Shown: positions 46,575 through 55,143 of the stretch, piece after piece
Numbering within the stretch: the stretch's first letter is position 1
How the letters are laid out: each line of letters opens with the position of its first letter
The notes under the pieces: generated by a model
The model's database searches: none
What the model was told of the DNA's origin: nothing
What the model saw: the letters and a program-made list of their open reading frames with translations, nothing else
Made by a program: the position numbers and the translations under genes
NCBI GenBank assembly: GCA_029256185.1
Contig: JAQSYI010000030.1
Coordinates: 1-64,000, forward strand
Length of the DNA: 64,000 bases
Direction of reading: 5' to 3'
Origin: Paenibacillaceae bacterium
Lineage (GTDB): Bacteria > Bacillota > Bacilli > Paenibacillales > NBRC-103111

Positions 46575-47558
46575 GTGGAATGGGAGAACAGGGGAAATTG
46601 TGCTTTGGAATACGTTTCACGGGTGCATACAGTCATGGATTATATAGAACGGCATTTGGATGGTGAATTATCGCTGGAAAAGTTGGCTCAGGTAGCCGGA
46701 TTTTCCAAATTTCATTTTCACAGAATATTTTATTCCCAGACAGGGGAAACCCTCTTCGGCTTTATTATGAGGCTGCGGCTGGAGAAGGGGGCGGGGCTTC
46801 TCGCCGGAAACTCAAGAATTACGGTGACAGAAGCGGCCATGGCTTCGGGCTTTGCCAATTCCTCTTCTTTTGCCAGGAGCTTCAAGCAGCACTTTGGCGC
46901 AAGCCCTTCGCAATGGCGGGTTAACCCTGACTGCCGGGATAATCGCAATATGGGTATGACAACCCGCAATTCCGGACAGATGGATCGCAATCCTGAGAAA
47001 TCGCTGCAGGTCTCCAAGGTATATATTGAGTATGCAGGAACTACTCAAATCTGGAGGTATGTTATGGCAGAGCAGGCTCGTACGGTTGAAGTGAAGGAAG
47101 TACCCGGATGGACGGTGGCGTATGTGCGCTATGTGGGTCCTTATGCGGGAGACGGTGAGCTGTTTGAATCCTTGAACAGCAAGCTGTTCAAATGGGCAGG
47201 GGCAAGAGGCCTGGTGCGTTTTCCGGATTCACAGCATTTGATTGTCTATCACGACAACCCGGAAATAACGGAGGAGGAAAAGCTGCGGATCAGCGTATGC
47301 CTGACCGTTCCTGCGGATACCCAGGTTGACGGAGAGATCGGGAAGATGACGCTTGCCCCCGGAAAATATGCGTTTGCCCGGTTTCAACTGGGCGTTGCGG
47401 ACTTTTCGGAGGCTTGGACCTGGGTGTATGCCACCTGGCTGCCTGATTCAGGTTATGTCCCGGATGACGGCCCTTGCTTGGAGCTCTATCATGGGACCGG
47501 ACCTGATGAAGAGGGCAGATTCACAGTAGATATTTGTGTACCGGTGAAGCCTCTTTAA
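46575..47558 (+). CDS. AraC-family regulator with GyrI-like effector domain
   Basis: 327 aa from a GTG at 46575, 6 nt after GGGGGAG; a TTG at 46551 is in frame but lacks a site. Residues 10-115 form an AraC-type double helix-turn-helix (LSLEKLAQVAGFSKFHFHRIF, VTEAAMASGFANSSSFARSF). Residues 165-326 form a GyrI-like/SOUL-type effector-binding fold (VPGWTVAYVRYVGPY, LAPGKYAFARFQLG, CLELYHG). This arrangement is shared with the Rob/BmrR-like multidrug-sensing regulators. Target genes and ligand are unknown. Confidence 0.88.
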   Translation: MEWENRGNCALEYVSRVHTVMDYIERHLDGELSLEKLAQVAGFSKFHFHRIFYSQTGETLFGFIMRLRLEKGAGLLAGNSRITVTEAAMASGFANSSSFARSFKQHFGASPSQWRVNPDCRDNRNMGMTTRNSGQMDRNPEKSLQVSKVYIEYAGTTQIWRYVMAEQARTVEVKEVPGWTVAYVRYVGPYAGDGELFESLNSKLFKWAGARGLVRFPDSQHLIVYHDNPEITEEEKLRISVCLTVPADTQVDGEIGKMTLAPGKYAFARFQLGVADFSEAWTWVYATWLPDSGYVPDDGPCLELYHGTGPDEEGRFTVDICVPVKPL

Positions 47559-47595
47559 GCCGGCGGAGCAGAACTGAACGGAATTGGACTAGGAA

Positions 47596-47627
47596 GAGCA
47601 GAACTCTCTTGAGGGTTCTGTTCTTTT
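47596..47627 (+). terminator. Intrinsic terminator of the AraC/GyrI regulator gene
   Basis: GAGCAGAACTCTC (47596-47608) pairs with GAGGGTTCTGTTC (47611-47623), with two wobbles, followed by TTTT. The 2-nt gap means the inner pairs open to form the loop. Confidence 0.8.
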
Positions 47628-47922
47628 GTATAAATATGGATAACAAGGGCCGAACCAACAATTCATATTGTTGACTGTAATTGGAATAGTATGGAAATCA
47701 GCGAAGCTATATGTATATAATAGCAATTATTATTTTGAAATCTGTCGAAAATATATGATTAGGGATGTTTAAAAATGTCGAATACTGATATATGATAGTG
47801 ACGTAAATCAAATAGTGAATTTCAGATGGGAGTGAGAATGCTTCGCAAGAGATTTCGGACAAGCGTGACCAAGTTCTTCCTTGAGTTGAAAAGGGGACGG
47901 GACTGCTGCCAAAGATCTTGCC
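47628..47922 (+). promoter_or_regulatory. AT-rich leader region of the mannanase operon with possible promoter
   Basis: No gene seen. TTTAAA (47768-47773), a 17-bp spacer and TATGAT (47791-47796) form the best promoter. Two imperfect copies of TGTCGAA followed by ATATATGAT lie at about 47743-47759 and 47776-47796. A long 5' leader would connect this to the riboswitch. Confidence 0.4.
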
Positions 47923-47998
47923 GATAAAGGCAAACCTATCGAAAGGTAGGGACGCAAAGCCATAGGGCCTTCCATTAGGATTGGCAGCCTGGCCGCCG
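47923..47998 (+). ncRNA. c-di-GMP-I (GEMM-I) riboswitch aptamer
   Basis: The GEMM-I core is plain: GGCAAACC, a GAAA-tetraloop hairpin (CCTATC-GAAA-GGTAGG), GGGACGCAAAGCC, then the second helix (AGGGCCT to AGGA) and GGCAGCCTGGCCGCC closing. GAAA and its tetraloop receptor are both present. Between it and the start codon, AAATAAG (48007-48013) could pair with CTTTATTT (48026-48033), followed by T, as a weak terminator. The sense of control (on or off) cannot be told from sequence. Confidence 0.92.
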
Positions 47999-48053
47999 AA
48001 GTGAAGAAATAAGCTGTGGGAACGACTTTATTTTTAGGGAGGAACTTGAAAAG

Positions 48054-49679
48054 ATGAAAAGCTTGAACAAAGTATTGCGAAGTGTATTGGCCATTGCCAT
48101 TATGGCGGTTGCCCTGCCTCTGGGCGCCTCCGGTCTGTTTGCGCTGCAACCAGCGGAAGCGGCTGCTCCTGCCCCTGTCAATGGGAATGCCTCTCCCCAG
48201 GCCAAATTGCTGTTGAATTATCTGAGCTCCATCTCCGGCAGCAAAACAATCTCCGGCCAGCATGATTATCTGGAAGTCCCCGACGAATTGAGCAACAAAC
48301 TGAAGAATCTGACCGGCAGCTATGCCGGATTGCACGGTTATGAATTAGGGGCTATCATGGATCAGACCGAAGCCCAGATGGCCAGCCAGCGCCAGGGTGT
48401 GGTGAACAGCGCCATTGCCTGGTACAAAGCGGGCGGGATCGTAACCATCACTTATCACGCCAGTCTCCCCGGCACAAGCCAAAGCTGGTCCAACGTTCAG
48501 AAGAAAATCAGCCAAGCGGAGTTTGACAAGATCGTTACTCCCGGCACAGAAGCTTACAACAATCTGATCAAGGATATCGACAAGGTGGCCGTTTCTCTCA
48601 AATCGCTTAACGCGGCTGGAGTGCCTGTTCTTTGGAGACCTTATCATGAAATGAACGGCGACTGGTTCTGGTGGGGCCAAAAGAACAATTTCCCCAAGCT
48701 GTGGAATATCATGTATGACCGTCTTACTACCTATCACCAATTGAACAACCTGATCTGGGTCTGGAATCCCAATGCACCCAATGCGTATGCGAGCCCTTAT
48801 CCTGCCACTTTCCCCGGACTGGAAAAAGTTGATATACTGGCAGTGGATATATATAATAATGACTATAAACAAAGCCACTATGATGGTCTCCTGGCGCTTG
48901 CCGCCGGCAAACCCATTGCCATTGGAGAGAATGGAGAGCTGCCTTCCGTCGCCACCTTGTCCACCACTCAGCCGCGCTGGGCCTATTACATGACATGGGG
49001 CAAAATGCTGACAGAAAATAATAGTGACGCTACTATCAAGGCCGTCCATAATTCGGAGCGTGTGCTGACCAGAGGAGAGTTTAATCCTTACGCCGAAGCG
49101 GCGCCGACTGCAACTCCAGCTCCTACACCAACTGCAACGCCGGTGCCGACACCGACCGCAACTCCGGCACCTACACCAACTGCAACTCCAGCACCTACAC
49201 CGACGGTTACACCGGCACCTACACCGACTGCAACACCGGCTCCGGTTCAACCGGCATTAAACGGGTTAAAGTCGGAATATTACGACAACAAGGATCTGAC
49301 TAATCTGAAGCTGATAAGGACAGACGACAGCATCAACTTTAATTGGAGAACAGATTCCCCGGCTGCAGAGATTGGAGCGGATACGTTTTCCGTTAGATGG
49401 ACAGGCCAGGTCAAGCCGCGGTTTACGGAAAGGTATACCTTCCATACTATGTCAGATGACGGAATCCGGGTCTGGGTGAACGGCGTTCTGCTTATTGACA
49501 GTTGGATTAACCAGAGCTGGATAGAACGTACGGGTGCGATTGATCTGGAGGCGGGCAAGCTGTATTCCATCAAGGTGGAATATTATGAGGATGCCGGAGC
49601 GGCCGCAGCGTTGTTGTACTGGTCCAGCTCAAGTCAGAGTAAGCAAATCGTTCCCCCTGCCCAATTATTCCTTCCCTAA
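48054..49679 (+). CDS. Secreted GH26 beta-mannanase-like enzyme with PA14 domain
   Basis: 541 aa. The signal peptide is cut near AEAAAP. The GH26 domain (about 45-345) begins with GSKTISGQHDY. The acid/base is likely Glu199 in WRPYHEMNGDWFWWG and the nucleophile Glu292 in IAIGENGELP. GH26 enzymes hydrolyse beta-1,4-mannans (some act on xylan or lichenan). A Thr-Pro linker (about 350-400) of 8-residue repeats joins a C-terminal PA14 domain (403-541; DGIRVWVNGVLLIDSW), often carbohydrate-binding. AGGGAGG is the ribosome binding site. Expression is under a c-di-GMP riboswitch, suggesting use in matrix or plant-wall polymer handling tied to the motile-sessile switch. Confidence 0.92.
   Translation: MKSLNKVLRSVLAIAIMAVALPLGASGLFALQPAEAAAPAPVNGNASPQAKLLLNYLSSISGSKTISGQHDYLEVPDELSNKLKNLTGSYAGLHGYELGAIMDQTEAQMASQRQGVVNSAIAWYKAGGIVTITYHASLPGTSQSWSNVQKKISQAEFDKIVTPGTEAYNNLIKDIDKVAVSLKSLNAAGVPVLWRPYHEMNGDWFWWGQKNNFPKLWNIMYDRLTTYHQLNNLIWVWNPNAPNAYASPYPATFPGLEKVDILAVDIYNNDYKQSHYDGLLALAAGKPIAIGENGELPSVATLSTTQPRWAYYMTWGKMLTENNSDATIKAVHNSERVLTRGEFNPYAEAAPTATPAPTPTATPVPTPTATPAPTPTATPAPTPTVTPAPTPTATPAPVQPALNGLKSEYYDNKDLTNLKLIRTDDSINFNWRTDSPAAEIGADTFSVRWTGQVKPRFTERYTFHTMSDDGIRVWVNGVLLIDSWINQSWIERTGAIDLEAGKLYSIKVEYYEDAGAAAALLYWSSSSQSKQIVPPAQLFLP
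49100..49245 (+). repeat. 24-bp tandem repeats coding the Thr-Pro linker
   Basis: Five to six imperfect 24-bp units encode TPAPTPTA-type octapeptides between the GH26 and PA14 domains. Synonymous differences between units show that selection acts on protein sequence. Length variation between strains is likely. Confidence 0.8.
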
Positions 49680-49755
49680 GAGACTGCGGCGAACCCATTT
49701 CCTCGCAGCTCCATAGCTCCAATGAGAGCGGGAAGAATCGGAAGGGGCGACTTGG

Positions 49756-52392
49756 ATGCAATTGAAATTCGCTGTTCCAGTTGGATTATTTTCCGCTCTA
49801 TTGATTTGGCTGTTATTCTACAATCTTGATGATCCGTTACAGCCGTCCTCCATTTCCGGCGGTGATCCTGCACCAACTCCTGTTTCCAACCAGCTGCCTC
49901 CCCAGACCCTCTGGAGCATGGGCCGGGAAGACGGCAGTTCGGCGGAATTTACGGATTACGCCGCTGGAGAGGGACGGGTTCTAATCAGCTCCAATGCACA
50001 AGCTGCTCAACAAATCGGTTGGAAAACGGTCCCTAAGGGACTGAATGCGGCTCTTCAGCCTTCTCTCGAAATAAACTACCGGCTTGATGAGCTTCCCGCT
50101 TACGGAGTTATGCTGAAGGTAAAGATTCTTGATGCCCACAAGTCAGTCCCCCAGATGGCCGTATTCTCCAACTCCATGCTCTCGGGTATTGTCCAGATTG
50201 CGGGTGTAGGCGGGACTGAAAGTGATTACCCGTATATCAAGACATATGAGCTTTATATTCCGAAGGAACAATTGCAGCAGGGAGACAACAAGCTGTCGCT
50301 GGAAACCCTCCGCTGCTCCACCTGTACAGCCAAGGAAGATCCGTATCTGTGGTGGATTTGGGACTATCTGCAGCTGGAAGGTCTGCAGGAACCGGCGGCC
50401 GAGCCTGTTCACGGCCGAGTGGTATACTCCGGGACTACAGTAAACAACCAAAGCTTCTATTACGATGAAGGCGCGGTCAACCATCTCCCTTATGTGTTGA
50501 AATGGCTGGGAATCGCTTATAGCGGCAACGTTATGAGAACCGGCTGCGGAACGGATGTAAGCAACGTCTGCTCCAGCATCAAGGAGTATTATGAGACGCT
50601 GCGGGATTATAATACCAGAGCGGTTACTTATCACTTATATACAGGCTCCGTGCAGCTTAAGCCGGATGGCAGTCTTCCCGATGCCGCAGCCGATAAGATG
50701 AAGGATTATCTGGGTAAATACGGCTCTTTGTTCCAATACTACGAGATTGACAATGAGCCCGGTCTGTTTAACCGGTCCAAAGCAGTGAATCTGGCGCTCG
50801 CCCGCTGGCTGAATGAGAACAAAGGCGCCTATGCCCCTGACCTGCAGACTGTGGCGCCGGGTTGGGCCTATTGGCCTGATTATGCGACATTATCCTGCAA
50901 GAACCAAAGCGGAGATGTGAGACGCTGCGGCGATCCAGACGGATGGGAGGCCGATCCCAAGCAACGGATGGAACTGGAAGAAGTGACGGATTTGACCAAC
51001 GGGCATTCTTACGGAGAATCCTATGTGACCGCTATGGGAGCCAGCTTTGTGGAGAATCTGAAGACATTCGGCGGAGCAACAGAAGGATTGCCCAAGCAGA
51101 TGCTGAATACGGAATATGGTACATCCGATTCCCATACGGACTCTTATCTGTATGGAGCTTCAGACCGGAAGGCGGCTGCATTTGACCGGATTATGCGCGC
51201 TCATATCGGTTATGCGGATATTTTTGTTCAACATGCTGCATTTTTCCCGAAGTTTTCGCTGTTTGAACACAACTTTAATCTGCAGAAGCATAATCCGGCA
51301 TTAACATCAATTTATTATAATGAGCCTGAACAGGATTCCCGGGTCCGCATTATGCGGCGGTTGAATCTGGCTTACGCCACTCACGGAACGCCACTGGCAT
51401 ATAAGATAGAAAACCGGGAGCAGTTGAAGGATAAGCTGGTCTATGTGCGGGCGGTGGATACATCTGCATTGGAGCCCTTGCCCGTAACCGGAGGAACCTC
51501 CAAGAAGATTCTAGTCAACCTGGTCAATTTCGGGCAAACGAAGGAGCAGGTAAGCGTATCGGTGACCATGCCCCGCCCCGGCGGGTATCAGGCGGAGCGC
51601 TTCGGCAGCGGCAGCACCTATGAAGCATCCCGCAGCTACATAACCGGGCTGCAAGCCAACCCGGGAATTACGTTCAGCGAAACCCTGCAGCCGGGAGATA
51701 GCGTACAATTCATTCTGGAAGCGGCGGATCAGATTGCCGTGGAGCAGCCGTCGGGATTGTCGGCGTCTGTGCAGTCGGGTGGAGCGGTGAAGCTGGACTG
51801 GTTGGAGTCGGAAGGAGCGGCTGGTTATGATATACTGCGCAGCCCCGCTTCCGGGGAACAGTATCAGGCTATTGCCGAGAAAATCGGCACAACCCATTAT
51901 GAGGACAAAAGCGCGGTTAACGGCCAAAGCTACCGTTACATGATCCGTGCACACGGAACAACGCTGGTGTCGAATTTTGCCGAAATAACTTCTACTGATC
52001 TCATTGCACTGGACCGGAGCAAATGGACAGGCGATTCCAACGTGCAAAAGAGCAATCCGGCGGGAGCGTTCGACGACACCATGAGGACCCGCTGGGATAC
52101 CGGAGGTTTTCAGGAGCCGGGGCAATACTTCGACGTAAATCTTGGCAGTGTGGAGCGGATTGAGCGGATTGTTCTGGACACATCAGGATCACCGGGTGAC
52201 TATCCGCAAGGGTATGAAATTTATTTGTCGGCTGACGGCAAGAATTGGGGGAGCCCGGTGGCCAAGGGGAAGGGCAGCAGTGTGCTTGACATTCAAATTC
52301 CTCCACGGGATACCCAATATGTCCGTATAATGCAGACGGGATCCATACGCAACTACTGGTCCATTCACGAGCTGAATATTTATGGAAGATAG
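49756..52392 (+). CDS. Secreted clan GH-A-like glycoside hydrolase with F5/8C (discoidin) domain
   Basis: 878 aa. An N-terminal membrane helix (8-25) acts as signal or anchor. Residues 50-215 form a beta-sandwich of the kind found next to plant-wall enzymes. Residues 220-560 look like a (beta/alpha)8 barrel: the acid/base would be Glu334 in YYEIDNEPGLF (NEP is typical of clan GH-A), and the nucleophile Glu453 in MLNTEYGTSDSH. Cys pairs (CSTC, CGTDVSNVC) suggest disulfides. Then come a beta domain, a fibronectin III domain (about 665-755) and a discoidin-type domain (about 760-878). I cannot name the GH family or substrate. It follows the GH26 gene by 76 bp and shares its riboswitch. Confidence 0.8.
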   Translation: MQLKFAVPVGLFSALLIWLLFYNLDDPLQPSSISGGDPAPTPVSNQLPPQTLWSMGREDGSSAEFTDYAAGEGRVLISSNAQAAQQIGWKTVPKGLNAALQPSLEINYRLDELPAYGVMLKVKILDAHKSVPQMAVFSNSMLSGIVQIAGVGGTESDYPYIKTYELYIPKEQLQQGDNKLSLETLRCSTCTAKEDPYLWWIWDYLQLEGLQEPAAEPVHGRVVYSGTTVNNQSFYYDEGAVNHLPYVLKWLGIAYSGNVMRTGCGTDVSNVCSSIKEYYETLRDYNTRAVTYHLYTGSVQLKPDGSLPDAAADKMKDYLGKYGSLFQYYEIDNEPGLFNRSKAVNLALARWLNENKGAYAPDLQTVAPGWAYWPDYATLSCKNQSGDVRRCGDPDGWEADPKQRMELEEVTDLTNGHSYGESYVTAMGASFVENLKTFGGATEGLPKQMLNTEYGTSDSHTDSYLYGASDRKAAAFDRIMRAHIGYADIFVQHAAFFPKFSLFEHNFNLQKHNPALTSIYYNEPEQDSRVRIMRRLNLAYATHGTPLAYKIENREQLKDKLVYVRAVDTSALEPLPVTGGTSKKILVNLVNFGQTKEQVSVSVTMPRPGGYQAERFGSGSTYEASRSYITGLQANPGITFSETLQPGDSVQFILEAADQIAVEQPSGLSASVQSGGAVKLDWLESEGAAGYDILRSPASGEQYQAIAEKIGTTHYEDKSAVNGQSYRYMIRAHGTTLVSNFAEITSTDLIALDRSKWTGDSNVQKSNPAGAFDDTMRTRWDTGGFQEPGQYFDVNLGSVERIERIVLDTSGSPGDYPQGYEIYLSADGKNWGSPVAKGKGSSVLDIQIPPRDTQYVRIMQTGSIRNYWSIHELNIYGR

Positions 52393-52404
52393 TGAGAATG
52401 GCCC

Positions 52405-52451
52405 GGCCTCCCGCCGCTCCTGTACCGGAGCAAAGCGTGAGGCCTTTTTTT
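52405..52451 (+). terminator. Intrinsic terminator of the glycoside hydrolase operon
   Basis: GGCCTC (52405-52410) pairs with GAGGCC (52439-52444) and an inner GCTCC/GGAGC stem, followed by seven T. Confidence 0.88.
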
Positions 52452-52480
52452 GCTTATAAAAATAATAATTATAAGTTTAA

Positions 52481-52509
52481 TTGACATTAATCTTTCTATG
52501 AAATAAATT
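52481..52509 (+). promoter_or_regulatory. Predicted sigma-A promoter of the second two-component pair
   Basis: A perfect TTGACA (52481-52486), a 17-bp spacer and TAAATT (52504-52509), in a very AT-rich segment. Confidence 0.6.
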
Positions 52510-52569
52510 GTAATTATCAAAACAATCAAAATTTAATCAAAAATCATAACGTTTCTTCCTCTAGAATTG

Positions 52570-52589
52570 CCGACAACTGGTCGGTTTTT
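52570..52589 (+). terminator. Small terminator-like hairpin in the kinase leader
   Basis: CCGAC (52570-52574) pairs with GTCGG (52580-52584), followed by TTTTT. It lies between the predicted promoter and the kinase start, so it could be an attenuator or simply a weak leader hairpin. Confidence 0.45.
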
Positions 52590-52625
52590 GCATTTTTACG
52601 AGAATGAAAGGAGTGGGAACACAAT

Positions 52626-54269
52626 ATGAAAGACTACCTTTTTCGGGACAAGGTTGTCTGCTACCGCTATATTACATATTTTCTCACGTCCTTACTTTTT
52701 CTGAGCAAACCGGATACAGAACTCAGCGGATGGGCCGTTCCTGCTGTCATATTGCTGTTCATATCGGCAAGATGGTTCTCCTCCCTCTATAAGACCTCCG
52801 CTGCTCCCAGACTTCCGGTCAAGCTTACTCTTGCACTGGACAGTATGGGCATGTTTATATTGCTGCTCCTGACAGGGGGACCGGCAAGTCCGTTCCTGTG
52901 GTATATACTAAGTCCGGTGTTGGCGGCAACGGCATTTCTTTCGCCTCTATGGGTCTGGATGATACTTGCAAGTTATATGATTACGGGAGCAATATCCGGG
53001 TATATATTAAATATGCTGTCGTTTTATCCGGCTGATTTTGCATTTTCCGAATATATGACGGTTTGTGTAATGTGGATCATAGTGACGCAGGCGTATTTCT
53101 TGTTAAAAGAAGCAAACGCTGAGCTGGATACGGCCAATGACCGGATAACAGAGACCATGGACCATATCAAATCGTTATACCACATGCTGGAAACCGCAAG
53201 CGGAGGGGTGGGAATCAACTACCGTCCCTATCTTGCCGATTGTCTCCACAAGTTGACAAAATCAGAGCACTCTTTCATCTGGGAGGGAGGCGAGGGCCGG
53301 GAAGCATTGACCGATGTGGGGGGGACTGATTCGGACCATGATACGATCGTAGAATTTATCAGGAGCCAGATTCCCGCTCTGAAGGCGGAGTCGGAGCCGG
53401 TGACGGTGAAACATTCGGATCATAGCGAGTATATGATGATTGCACTGAAGTCTGCTTCCGGATTTATCGGCGTTATGGGCATGCGGCTGCCTCCCTTGCA
53501 TAAGCGCAAGGAAAAGCAGTGGTTTACCCAACAGCTTATTTTTCTGGCGGAGTTGTTTAAGGTCATATCCGAGCGCCAGAATTTGAAGCAAATGGAGGAC
53601 CGGCTGTTAATTAACGAGGAGCAGAACCGGATAGCCGACGAAATGCATGACCGGGTCTCGCAGAACCTGTTCAGTATTGTGTATTGTATCCATATGCTGA
53701 TTAACAAATGGAACAATATGTCGGAACAACAGATAAGCGAGCAGCTGCTGTTGTTGAAGGATGCAGCCGAGAGCGCCTCGAAGGAGCTGCGGGCAACGAT
53801 TTACAGCCTGAGCACAAAGAGGAACGAAGGCATTTCATGGATCACTTCGGTGAAGGCCCACCTGAAGCGCTTGTCTCTCTTGAACAATGTGGAGATTGAC
53901 ACCCGGGTGACGGGGGATGATAAAGACCTGTCCGACGGGCATCAGAAGATCCTGTACCGGATGATATCCGAAGCGGTGGGCAATTCCATCCGCCACGGGG
54001 GCAGCACCCTTGTTCATGTCGATTTGTCCATTAACAAGAGTTTCGCCAGATTGACGGTTCAGGATAATGGCAAAGGGTTTGATGTCAAAGCACAGCGTGC
54101 CGCCAGCCGGCGCTCCTCCGGCTTGGGGCTGCATAACATGGAACAGTTGGCCGCTTCCATGCAAGGGCATTTCCAAATTGAAAGCAAGCCGGGAGAAGGG
54201 ACGAAGGTGTTCATTCTTCTGCCGGCATATAGAGAACAAGAATACAGGATTGGAGATGAAATTGTATGA
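52626..54269 (+). CDS. Membrane sensor histidine kinase, NarL-partner type (HisKA_3)
   Basis: 547 aa. Residues 10-165 hold five to six membrane helices with only short loops, so it may sense the membrane or an intramembrane signal. A GAF-like segment spans about 190-310. The HisKA_3 helix has RIADEMHDRVSQNL with phospho-acceptor His341, and the ATPase domain shows GNSIRHGG, DNGKGF and GLGLHNME. AAAGGAG lies 12 nt upstream of ATG 52626. The stop overlaps the response regulator start in ATGA. Position just before the exopolysaccharide operon suggests control of polymer production. Confidence 0.9.
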   Translation: MKDYLFRDKVVCYRYITYFLTSLLFLSKPDTELSGWAVPAVILLFISARWFSSLYKTSAAPRLPVKLTLALDSMGMFILLLLTGGPASPFLWYILSPVLAATAFLSPLWVWMILASYMITGAISGYILNMLSFYPADFAFSEYMTVCVMWIIVTQAYFLLKEANAELDTANDRITETMDHIKSLYHMLETASGGVGINYRPYLADCLHKLTKSEHSFIWEGGEGREALTDVGGTDSDHDTIVEFIRSQIPALKAESEPVTVKHSDHSEYMMIALKSASGFIGVMGMRLPPLHKRKEKQWFTQQLIFLAELFKVISERQNLKQMEDRLLINEEQNRIADEMHDRVSQNLFSIVYCIHMLINKWNNMSEQQISEQLLLLKDAAESASKELRATIYSLSTKRNEGISWITSVKAHLKRLSLLNNVEIDTRVTGDDKDLSDGHQKILYRMISEAVGNSIRHGGSTLVHVDLSINKSFARLTVQDNGKGFDVKAQRAASRRSSGLGLHNMEQLAASMQGHFQIESKPGEGTKVFILLPAYREQEYRIGDEIV

Positions 54270-54910
54270 TCCGCATTGCTATTATTGATGATCATTCCCT
54301 TGTCCGCAAAGGGCTGACGACGCTTATCTCAATGGAATCGGATCTGGAATTGGTAGGAGAAGCTGATAATGCCGAGGATGGATTGGTTTTGTTGAAGGAG
54401 CAGAAGCCCGAACTGACCCTTGTCGATTTGAAGCTGGGCCAGAATTCCGGGCTGAGCTTGATCATTGAGGCGCGCAAGCAAGCCGACAGCGGCAAATTCA
54501 TCATCCTCACCTCAGCGGTGGACGAGAACAGCTTCAAACAGGCGGAGCAGGCCCAGGTGGATGGTTATGTATTGAAGGAGGCGCTGCCGGAGGAGCTTCT
54601 CTATGCGATCCAACTGGTATGCAAGGGGCGGAAGTATTATGACCCCGGTGTGATGGAGCATAAGCTGGCCGGCAAGAAACAGGATAAGGGAGAGTCACTT
54701 ACCCCGAAAGAACGGGAGGTTATGTGCCTGATCGGAGAGGGGCTGTGCAATATGGAGATTGCTGAGAAGTTATTTATCAGCGAGTTTACAGTGCGCAAGC
54801 ATGTGAGCCAGATTCTCGCGAAGCTGGAGCTGAAGGACCGGACGCAGGCTGCCTTGTTTGCCAACTACATGGGTTGGGTGCAATACAAGCCTGTTGACAG
54901 ACGCGCATAA
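54266..54910 (+). CDS. NarL/FixJ-family response regulator
   Basis: 214 aa. The receiver domain begins MIRIAIIDDHSLVRKG, with phospho-acceptor Asp54 in LTLVDLKLG. The LuxR-type helix-turn-helix spans about 148-205 (LTPKEREVMCLIGEGLCNMEIA, ISEFTVRKHVSQILAKL) and is much closer to consensus than the regulator at 2230. Translationally coupled to the kinase by an ATGA overlap. A terminator follows. Confidence 0.93.
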   Translation: MIRIAIIDDHSLVRKGLTTLISMESDLELVGEADNAEDGLVLLKEQKPELTLVDLKLGQNSGLSLIIEARKQADSGKFIILTSAVDENSFKQAEQAQVDGYVLKEALPEELLYAIQLVCKGRKYYDPGVMEHKLAGKKQDKGESLTPKEREVMCLIGEGLCNMEIAEKLFISEFTVRKHVSQILAKLELKDRTQAALFANYMGWVQYKPVDRRA

Positions 54911-54969
54911 CATTCAATCTACTACATTTGTGGTATAGCTGAATATCAATACGTGCAGATAGACAACAC

Positions 54970-55009
54970 AAAAACATTACTCCTTGTACCATTGAGGGGT
55001 AATGTTTTT
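54970..55009 (+). terminator. Intrinsic terminator after the second two-component pair
   Basis: AAAAACATTACTCC (54970-54983) pairs with GGGGTAATGTTTTT (54996-55009), one wobble. The T-run lies in the right arm. The next 130 bp hold only weak promoter boxes (TTGTGA 55051-55056 and TTTAAA 55074-55079, 17 bp apart) for the polysaccharide operon. Confidence 0.85.
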
Positions 55010-55143
55010 CTTTTGAAAATGCAATAAAATCGTAACAAATAGATTAATAATTGTGATAAATGTCGCAGCATTATTTAAATTATCCATTATGAAAACTGTA
55101 ACTTATGGACTTGAAGCATTCCTACAAGTGGAGGGGTTGTTCT

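Noticed and set aside
49100..49245. Regular repeats that might be taken for a CRISPR array
   Set aside because: They are contiguous 24-bp units without spacers and encode a Thr-Pro linker in frame.
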